Positions 7,390 through 12,018 of a DNA stretch of 13,005 nucleotides are shown here, piece after piece (the stretch's first letter is position 1; each line of letters opens with the position of its first letter). The translations under genes and the position numbers were made by a program. Where the stretch lies: contig JAAYZM010000415.1 of assembly GCA_012514835.1 (NCBI GenBank), positions 1 to 13,005 of the forward strand, in the 5' to 3' direction. This DNA is from Actinomycetales bacterium. Lineage in GTDB: Bacteria > Actinomycetota > Actinomycetes > Actinomycetales > Cellulomonadaceae. The notes below the pieces were generated by a model. It saw nothing but the letters and a program-made list of their open reading frames with translations. It had not been told where the DNA came from and did no database searches.

Positions 7390-8550
7390 TCAGGCGAACT
7401 GTTCCATGAGGGTCCGGACGTTCGCGACGTACCGCCGGGTGTCCGAGAACATGCCGTACTTCTTCACCGAGGACGCTCCCTGGTAGTAGCCGGCGATGGC
7501 CGTGTCGAGGTCTGAGGCGCCCTTGACGAGCTGACGGAGGATCGCCACGCCGGCCGTGACGTTGTCGTCCGGGTCGAGCAGGTTGATCGAGTGGCCCACG
7601 AGGGTCGCGGCCCAGTCGCCCGAGGTGGGGATCACCTGCATGGTGCCGATCGCGTTGGCGGGGGAGACGGACGCGTGGTTGAAGCCGGACTCCTGGTAGG
7701 CCACGGCCTGGGCGAGCGCGGTGCTCACCCCGAGCTTCTTGGCCGTCTTGACGACCTTGGCCTGCATCGTCGCTTTCGAGGGGACGCCTGCCGCGAGCAG
7801 GGCCGCCTTGTTCTTGTTGGCCGAGTCGACCACGTGGTCGGGGTACTTGCGGCCCGCGAAGGTGTCGGGGACCTTCTCGCTGTCGGGGAGCTCGTACGAG
7901 TCACCGGCCGCGCCCGGGAGGGTCAGCTTCTGTCCCACCACGATGAAGGCGCGCGAGTCGAGGTCGTTCGCCTTGACGATCGACGAGACGCTCACGCCGT
8001 GCTTCGACGCGATGCGCGAGACCGTGTCGCCCGCCACGACGGTGTACGTGGCGGCGCTCGTCTTCTTTGCCTTCTTCGCCTTCTTCTGCTCGGGCTCTGC
8101 GGTCGAGGTGCCGGGGATCGTGAGCTTCTGGCCCACCACGATGAAGGCGCGCGAGTCGAGGTCGTTCGCCTCGACGATGGCCTTGACCGAGGTCCCGTAG
8201 CGCGACGCGAGGTGCGAGACGGTGTCACCCGAGGAGACGGTGTGGGTGACCTTCGAGGTGGTCGCCTTCTTCTTCGCTCGCGCGGGCTTGTCCGACGACG
8301 ACCCGCTCGGGATGACGAGCTTCTGGCCCGCGTAGATGCGTCCCGGGTCGGTCAGACCGTTCGCTCTGGCGATGGCCGCGACGGAGATGCCGGAGCGTGC
8401 GGCGATGTGCGAGACGGTCTCGCCCTTGCGCACGGTGTGCTGCTCGGCGGCCTGGGCTCCGCTCGCGGTGGCCACGGTCGCTGCGGCGAGCGCGAGGCTC
8501 ACTCCCGTGCCTGTGACGACCTTGATGCGGCCGGTGTCGTGCTGCGACAT
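7390..8550 (-). CDS. Secreted lytic transglycosylase with three LysM domains
   Basis: This 386-residue exported protein should bind and cleave peptidoglycan glycan strands. A signal peptide (residues 1 to about 35, hydrophobic VSLALAAATVATASGAQA) precedes LysM domains at about 38-81, 103-146 and 168-212, joined by Lys/Ala-rich linkers. A C-terminal SLT-type transglycosylase domain spans about 265-386 with AVAYQESGFN (catalytic Glu287), GTMQVIP and the AGYYQG motif corresponding to the usual AYN block. The ATG at 8550 is preferred: it puts the signal peptide at the N-terminus and has GGGGAA upstream. An in-frame ATG at 8610 would add a His/Ser-rich stretch encoded by tandem repeats and has no Shine-Dalgarno. 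Located 35 nt upstream of the PASTA kinase on the same strand, it may form a wall-remodelling and wall-sensing unit. The repeat array before it suggests regulated expression. Confidence 0.92.
   Translation of the reverse strand: MSQHDTGRIKVVTGTGVSLALAAATVATASGAQAAEQHTVRKGETVSHIAARSGISVAAIARANGLTDPGRIYAGQKLVIPSGSSSDKPARAKKKATTSKVTHTVSSGDTVSHLASRYGTSVKAIVEANDLDSRAFIVVGQKLTIPGTSTAEPEQKKAKKAKKTSAATYTVVAGDTVSRIASKHGVSVSSIVKANDLDSRAFIVVGQKLTLPGAAGDSYELPDSEKVPDTFAGRKYPDHVVDSANKNKAALLAAGVPSKATMQAKVVKTAKKLGVSTALAQAVAYQESGFNHASVSPANAIGTMQVIPTSGDWAATLVGHSINLLDPDDNVTAGVAILRQLVKGASDLDTAIAGYYQGASSVKKYGMFSDTRRYVANVRTLMEQFA
7934..7973 (-). repeat. 40-bp direct repeat, copy in LysM3
   Basis: These 40 bases are identical to 8132-8171, offset by 198 bp (66 codons). 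They encode the conserved ANDLDSRAFIVVG part of LysM domain 3. Identity at the DNA level, including synonymous positions, points to recent duplication or gene conversion between LysM units. Confidence 0.9.
8132..8171 (-). repeat. 40-bp direct repeat, copy in LysM2
   Basis: Identical to 7934-7973 and located at the same place in LysM domain 2. LysM domain 1 has a diverged sequence (NGLTDPGRIYAGQKL) and does not share this repeat. Confidence 0.9.
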
Positions 8551-8560
8551 GGTGTTCCCC

Positions 8561-8605
8561 GTGTGACTGGAGTGACTGGTGTGACTGGTGTGACTGAAGT
8601 GACAG
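8561..8605 (-). repeat. Five 9-bp direct repeats with GTCAC core, possible MtrA-type operator
   Basis: On the plus strand the units are GTGTGACTG (8561), GAGTGACTG (8570), GTGTGACTG (8579), GTGTGACTG (8588) and AAGTGACAG (8597), with no gaps. On the minus strand each reads GTCAC followed by A/T and C/T-rich bases. Direct 9-bp repeats of GTCACA-type motifs are, from memory, the recognition pattern of the actinobacterial response regulator MtrA, which controls cell-wall hydrolase genes. The array is 11 bp from the start of the LysM/transglycosylase gene and upstream of the divergent regulator gene. The repeats are certain; the binding protein is inferred. Confidence 0.6.
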
Positions 8606-8611
8606 AACATG

Positions 8612-8617
8612 AACGTA
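8612..8617 (-). promoter_or_regulatory. Candidate -10 (TACGTT) for the LysM/transglycosylase gene
   Basis: On the minus strand TACGTT fits TANNNT and would start transcription near 8605, just at the far edge of the repeat array. The array would then lie in the transcribed leader of about 55 nt. TTCCCA at 8640-8635 is a weak -35 at 17-nt spacing. Confidence 0.3.
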
Positions 8618-8664
8618 CCCGACGTCGGGCCGCGTGGGAAGAGGAAGCGGTGGCGCGGCGGCCG

Positions 8665-8670
8665 TACGCT
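8665..8670 (+). promoter_or_regulatory. Candidate -10 (TACGCT) for a leaderless regulator transcript
   Basis: TACGCT is followed by 6 nt and then GTG at 8677, the geometry expected of a leaderless mRNA. It supports this start over the GTG at 8650, which instead has a GAGGA Shine-Dalgarno at short spacing. Confidence 0.45.
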
Positions 8671-8676
8671 GTGCGC

Positions 8677-9072
8677 GTGGAGAACTCGCTCGACGACCTC
8701 GTCGCCCGCTGGCTGACCGTTCCCGACCTGTGCGAGGACCTCGCGCTCGACGCGGGGAAGGTGCGTCGACTCATCGCCGAGCACTGGCTCGTCGGCGCGC
8801 GCCAGGGCGAGCGCAACGTCTTCGCCGTCCCCGCCGAGTTCCTCGTGGCGCGCGAGCCAGCGCCGGGGGCGGAGGGGCCCGACGCCGCGCGCTGGGCGGT
8901 CCTGGCCTCGCTGCGTGGCACGATCACCCTGCTGCTCGACGCGGGCCTCGACGAGGCCGAGGCGATCGAGTGGCTCTTCTCGCCGTCGGAAGAGCTCGGC
9001 TCGACCCCGCTCGAGGCGCTGCGTGCGGGGCACAAGGCGCCCGTGCGGCGCGCCGCGCAGACGCTCTTCTAG
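8677..9072 (+). CDS. Rv2175c-like winged helix-turn-helix DNA-binding protein
   Basis: This 131-residue cytoplasmic protein resembles M. tuberculosis Rv2175c, a DNA-binding substrate of PknL. An N-terminal winged-helix segment (about 12-50) reads WLTVPDLCEDLALDAGKVRRL followed by LVGARQGERNVFAVPAEF, where a helix-turn-helix and wing are expected. The C-terminal part has the family's LRGTITLLLDAGLDEAEA and IEWLFSPSEELGSTPLEAL and ends RRAAQTLF. Divergent placement from the kinase/LysM pair repeats the Rv2175c-pknL neighbourhood. The GTG at 8677 is preferred because TACGCT lies 6 nt upstream; the GTG at 8650 with a GAGGA motif would add nine residues. Neither start gives the N-terminal threonine tail in which the M. 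tuberculosis protein is phosphorylated (Thr9); Ser4 is the only nearby hydroxyl residue. Its DNA target is unknown. The stop is 1 nt from that of the convergent prenyl synthase. Confidence 0.82.
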   Translation: MENSLDDLVARWLTVPDLCEDLALDAGKVRRLIAEHWLVGARQGERNVFAVPAEFLVAREPAPGAEGPDAARWAVLASLRGTITLLLDAGLDEAEAIEWLFSPSEELGSTPLEALRAGHKAPVRRAAQTLF

Positions 9073-9073
9073 G

Positions 9074-10177
9074 TCACGCGCTCCGCTCGACCGCCGCGCG
9101 CGCGAGGCGGCGCAGCATCGACGCACCGGGCTCGTTCAGCCCCGCGGCGTCGAGCCGTGCGAGCGCGGTGTCGACGAGCTCGGTGATGAGGTCCTCCACC
9201 TGGGCAGCCGCACCGCTGCGCTCGAGGATCGCGGCGAGCCGGGAGACCTCGTCCGCACCGAGCGAGCGGTCGCCGAGGCCACGCGTGAGCTGCGCACGCT
9301 CGTCCGGGGTGGCGAGAGCCATCGCCCGCGCGACGAGCACCGTGCGCTTGCCCTCGCGCATGTCGTCCCCCGCGGGCTTGCCCGTCACGGCGGGGTCGCC
9401 GAACACGCCGAGGAGATCGTCACGGAGCTGGAAGGCCTCGCCGAGCGGGAGGCCGACGGCGCGCATCGCGTCGAGCTGAGCGGTGCCCGCACCCGCGAGC
9501 GCGGCACCGAGCACGATCGGGTGCTCCACCGAGTAGCGCGCGGACTTGGCCCGGATGACCTCCCGCGCGCGCGCCTCGTCGGCGGCAGGATCATCGCCCC
9601 ACGGGGCCGCCTGGGCGAGCACGTCGAGGAACTGCCCCACCGTCACCTCCGTGCGCATGAGGTCGAACACCTCGCGCGCCGCCTGTGCGGACTCGGGGGC
9701 GAAGGTGACCGAGGCGCGTGCGAACTCGGACTCGCTCGCCGCCAGTGCGAGGTCCCCGAGGAGGATCGCCACGGACTCGCCGAAGCGGTCGGGGTCACCC
9801 GTCCACCCCTCCGCCGCGTGTCGCGCCGCGAACGCCCGGTGCGCCGTCGGCCGGCCCCGGCGCGTGTCCGACGCGTCCATGACGTCGTCGTGGAACAGGG
9901 CAGCAGCCTGGAACAGCTCGAGCGCCGCGCCCACGTGCAGGGTCGCGGCGGCCTCGGGTGAGCCCGCGTGCCCCCCGTGGGCGCGGAAGGACCAGTAGCA
10001 GAAGGACGGCCGCAGGCGCTTGCCGCGCTCGAGCATGACCGTGAACGCGTCGGCGAGCGGGGCCGCAGCCGCGCCGATAGCCGTGTAGAGGACCCGCTGC
10101 TGGGCGAGGTGCTCGGCGAGCACGTCCTCGACACCGGCGCGGACGCCCTCGGGGTCTGACTCGTCGAATGGTGCCAC
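9074..10177 (-). CDS. idsA: Polyprenyl diphosphate synthase (trans-prenyltransferase, IdsA type)
   Basis: This 367-residue cytoplasmic enzyme condenses isopentenyl diphosphate with an allylic diphosphate. Family motifs: GKRLRP (52-57) for IPP binding; the first aspartate-rich motif DDVMD (97-101) followed by RRGRPT; EGKRT; and the second motif DDLLGVFGD (253-261), whose fifth position is Gly, as is common in actinobacterial members. Small residues (Ala) at the fourth and fifth positions before the first motif argue against a short farnesyl-only product and fit a geranylgeranyl-length or longer product, but chain length is not settled by sequence. The GTG at 10177 lies 6 nt after TAGGCT, suggesting a leaderless mRNA, and no Shine-Dalgarno is present. 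The position matches M. tuberculosis idsA2 (Rv2173). Products could feed quinone, carotenoid or polyprenyl-phosphate carriers for the envelope. Confidence 0.92.
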   Translation of the reverse strand: MAPFDESDPEGVRAGVEDVLAEHLAQQRVLYTAIGAAAAPLADAFTVMLERGKRLRPSFCYWSFRAHGGHAGSPEAAATLHVGAALELFQAAALFHDDVMDASDTRRGRPTAHRAFAARHAAEGWTGDPDRFGESVAILLGDLALAASESEFARASVTFAPESAQAAREVFDLMRTEVTVGQFLDVLAQAAPWGDDPAADEARAREVIRAKSARYSVEHPIVLGAALAGAGTAQLDAMRAVGLPLGEAFQLRDDLLGVFGDPAVTGKPAGDDMREGKRTVLVARAMALATPDERAQLTRGLGDRSLGADEVSRLAAILERSGAAAQVEDLITELVDTALARLDAAGLNEPGASMLRRLARAAVERSA

Positions 10178-10183
10178 GTCGCA

Positions 10184-10189
10184 AGCCTA
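10184..10189 (-). promoter_or_regulatory. Candidate -10 (TAGGCT) for a leaderless idsA transcript
   Basis: On the minus strand TAGGCT is followed by exactly 6 nt and then the GTG start of the prenyl synthase. No Shine-Dalgarno lies in between. No recognisable -35 is seen. The 84-bp gap to the divergent DUF4192 gene contains no other clear element. Confidence 0.5.
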
Positions 10190-10261
10190 GGCCGTGCACG
10201 GCGCACCGCCTTCCACAGGTGCGCGGCGTCCCTGACGCGTCGATCTCGTCGGTGCGGTGGC

Positions 10262-11425
10262 ATGTCCGTCATGTCCATCACCACCATCCGGGTCGGCGAG
10301 CCCCGTGAGCTGCTCGCGTATCTGCCCTATCGCCTCGGGTTCCGGCCCCGCGAGAGCGCCGTCGTCGTGAGCATCAGCGGGATGAGAGGGCGGCTCGGGC
10401 TGGTCGCCCGGATCGACCTCGCCGACCTCGCGCACCCTCAGACCGGTGAGCTTGCCGCTGCCGGGCTCGCGTCGCACCTGTGGCGCGACGGCGCCGAGCA
10501 GGTGGTCGTCGCCGTCTATGCCGACGGTGCGCGGCCGCGAGGGCGGTGGCGCCCCGACGTGCTCGACGCGGCCCGCACCCTCGCCTCGACCCTCGAGTCG
10601 CGCGTGGGGCCGACGGCGGTGTGGATCATCGACGAGGACCGGTACTACTGCTTCGACTGCGACGACTCGTCGTGCTGCCCGCTGTGGGGGTGGCCTCTCG
10701 ACGAGCTTGCCTCGACCCAGGTCTCGGCGCAGATGGTGTTCGCGGGTGCTCGCGTCGCGGACCACCGTGCCGACATCGCTGCAGTCCCGCTCGTCGGTGC
10801 CAAGGAGCGGCACAACGTGCGACGGGTCGCCGGGCGGTGGGAGCTGCGGCGGGCCGAGGCGCTCGACGCGGACGGGGGAGTGCCGGGGAGCGCCCTCGCC
10901 CAGTGGCGGGTGCAAGGGCTCGAGGCCTGGACCGCGGCGGTCGACGCGGTCCGTGCGGGAGGACCGCTGCGCCCACGAGAGATCGGCCGGATCGCCACCG
11001 CGCTGCACGACACCCTGGTGCGGGACGCCGTCGTCGTCGCGTGCACGGCGTCGGTCGGCCAGGCACGCGCGGCCCTCTCGGCGCCGGCCGACCTCGTGTC
11101 GCGGCGCGTCGGTGACGTGTTCGGCGAGCTCTTTGACCCCGAGACCTTGCTCGAGCCGGTGCACGACGGACTCGACCCCGCGGCCCAGGTGCTCCGGGAG
11201 GTCGTGGCGCACTCGACGGACGGCGAGCACGCGCCCGCCCTGACCCTGCTCGCGCTGCTCGCGTGGTGGGTCGGTGACGGTGCGACGGCGAACTGCTGGC
11301 TCGACCGGGCGAACGAGGTGGATCCCGGGTACCGGCTCGCCGACCTGCTCGGCACGGCAGTCTCGGCGGGGCTGCCGCCGGGCTGGGTGCGCAGGTCGGG
11401 GGCGCGGGCGGTCGGGCTGCGGTAG
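10262..11425 (+). CDS. DUF4192 domain-containing protein
   Basis: This 387-residue, probably cytoplasmic protein belongs by pattern to the actinobacterial DUF4192 family, whose function is unknown. Family features: an N-terminal ELLAYLPYRLGFRPRESAVV segment (about 16-35), VARIDLADL, EQVVVAVYADG, and a cysteine cluster CFDCDDSSCCPLWGWPLDE starting at Cys130 (Cys130, 133, 138, 139) that corresponds to the C-x(n)-CC region in relatives. The C-terminal part ends with ALTLLALLAWWVGDGATAN and an alpha-helical tail, ANEVDPGYRLADLL. There is no signal peptide or convincing membrane anchor. The first ATG is taken; a second lies 9 nt downstream (10271). Neither has a strong Shine-Dalgarno. It is divergent from the prenyl synthase and runs with the universal stress gene 51 nt downstream toward the sigma-factor gene. 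The cysteines may bind a metal, but that is inference. Confidence 0.85.
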   Translation: MSVMSITTIRVGEPRELLAYLPYRLGFRPRESAVVVSISGMRGRLGLVARIDLADLAHPQTGELAAAGLASHLWRDGAEQVVVAVYADGARPRGRWRPDVLDAARTLASTLESRVGPTAVWIIDEDRYYCFDCDDSSCCPLWGWPLDELASTQVSAQMVFAGARVADHRADIAAVPLVGAKERHNVRRVAGRWELRRAEALDADGGVPGSALAQWRVQGLEAWTAAVDAVRAGGPLRPREIGRIATALHDTLVRDAVVVACTASVGQARAALSAPADLVSRRVGDVFGELFDPETLLEPVHDGLDPAAQVLREVVAHSTDGEHAPALTLLALLAWWVGDGATANCWLDRANEVDPGYRLADLLGTAVSAGLPPGWVRRSGARAVGLR

Positions 11426-11466
11426 GTTCACGACAGCGGCACGAGCACGCCGCGCCCCGGCTTGGT

Positions 11467-11471
11467 GGAGG
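11467..11471 (+). promoter_or_regulatory. Shine-Dalgarno GGAGG deciding the GTG start of the stress protein
   Basis: GGAGG ends 5 nt before the GTG at 11477. Earlier in-frame TTG and GTG codons (11462-11471) overlap or precede this site, so 11477 is the best start. Confidence 0.65.
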
Positions 11472-11476
11472 TGGTC

Positions 11477-11866
11477 GTGACGGTCGTCGTGGGCTTCGTC
11501 GACACGCCGGAAGGACGCGCCGCCCTGAGTGCCGCCGCCCACGAGGCAGTCAGCCACGAGCGGCGGCTCGTCGTGGTGCTCGCGGCGCCGCGCGGGGGAC
11601 CGGGCCCTGACCTCGACGAGGCGGCCGAGCGAGTGCGTGCCGAGCTCGACGAGAGCGGGGTCCGCCACGAGATCCGGCACACGGCCCGCAGCGGCGACGC
11701 GGCCGAGGACATCGTCCAGGTGGCACGCGAGGAGGACGCCTCGCTCGTGGTGATCGGGCTGCGCCGCAGGTCCGCCGTCGGACGCCTCTTCCTCGGGGCG
11801 AAGGCGCAACGGATCCTGCTGGACGCGCCGTGCCCCGTCCTCGCGATTAAGACGGACTCCGACTGA
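11477..11866 (+). CDS. Universal stress protein (UspA family), single domain
   Basis: This 129-residue cytoplasmic protein has the Usp fold: the first strand TVVVGFVDTPEGRAAL, helical AAAHEAVSHERRLVVVLAA, a helix with an acidic face, IRHTARSGDAAEDIVQVARE, DASLVVIGLRRRSAVGRLF and RILLDAPCPVLAIK. The ATP-binding motif is normally G-2x-G-9x-G-S/T. Here it reads Gly94, Arg97, then Gly107-Ala108, so the second Gly and the S/T are replaced and ATP binding is doubtful. Family members modulate stress and growth responses, sometimes by nucleotide binding; the target is unknown. The start is set by GGAGG. It follows DUF4192 by 51 nt and precedes the principal sigma factor by 152 nt. TAGGTT (11423-11428), overlapping the DUF4192 stop, is a weak -10 candidate. 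Confidence 0.9.
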   Translation: MTVVVGFVDTPEGRAALSAAAHEAVSHERRLVVVLAAPRGGPGPDLDEAAERVRAELDESGVRHEIRHTARSGDAAEDIVQVAREEDASLVVIGLRRRSAVGRLFLGAKAQRILLDAPCPVLAIKTDSD

Positions 11867-11895
11867 GGGAACACCACACTGACGCGGCGCGTTGG
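11867..11895 (+). promoter_or_regulatory. Candidate SigR/SigH-type stress promoter before the sigma-factor gene
   Basis: GGAAC (11868-11872) and GTT (11891-11893) are separated by 18 nt, matching the -35/-10 pattern recalled for actinobacterial thiol-stress ECF sigma factors (SigR, SigH; GGAA with GTT). It begins just after the stress-protein stop and would start transcription near 11900, about 115 nt before the sigma-factor start. The motif is short and GC-compatible, so chance occurrence is possible. Confidence 0.4.
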
Positions 11896-11960
11896 ACCCC
11901 TAGGGCCCTCCGCACGCCGCGCCCATGAGCTTGGCGCGGCACGGGAGTGGTTCCGGTCGG

Positions 11961-11966
11961 TACAAT
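11961..11966 (+). promoter_or_regulatory. Housekeeping -10 (TACAAT) for the sigma-factor gene
   Basis: TACAAT is a near-consensus TATAAT-type -10 in otherwise very GC-rich DNA, giving a start near 11973 and a leader of about 46 nt. No clear -35 lies at 16-18 nt; TTGGCG (11931-11936) is about 24 nt upstream, which is too far. It is the strongest single -10 in the window. Confidence 0.6.
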
Positions 11967-12018
11967 ATCCCGGCACCCGCACCTCGATCCGGGTCATCAC
12001 GCTGCCGAAAGGTCGTCT

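Noticed and set aside
5885..7486. Long plus-strand open frame (533 codons) opposite the kinase
   Set aside because: It has no recognisable domain and low-complexity Arg/Gly/Asp content; the minus strand encodes a complete kinase with PASTA repeats.
8561..8605. CRP/GlxR-type operator (TGTGA ... TCACA)
   Set aside because: TGTGA occurs only in one orientation as direct repeats; no inverted TCACA partner at the correct spacing is present on the same strand.
8551..8610. N-terminal extension of the LysM protein from an ATG at 8610, encoding repeated Ser-His-Thr from the tandem repeats
   Set aside because: The frame is open only because the repeat period is 9 bp. There is no Shine-Dalgarno before 8610, and the extension would sit before a good signal peptide that begins at 8550.
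7591..8676. Long upstream extension of the Rv2175c-like gene across the LysM gene
   Set aside because: The extension is antisense to a complete LysM/transglycosylase gene and the homology begins only after about 8677.
10187..11809. Long minus-strand open frame (540 codons) opposite DUF4192 and the stress protein
   Set aside because: Its product is Arg/Pro/His-rich and matches no family, while the plus-strand frames carry clear domains. Long antisense frames are common in DNA this GC-rich.
11886..11923. Possible terminator hairpin after the stress gene (GGCGCG paired with CGCGCC, plus palindrome CCCTAGGG)
   Set aside because: The stem is only 6 bp with a 26-nt loop and no T-tract follows; it also overlaps the candidate stress promoter.
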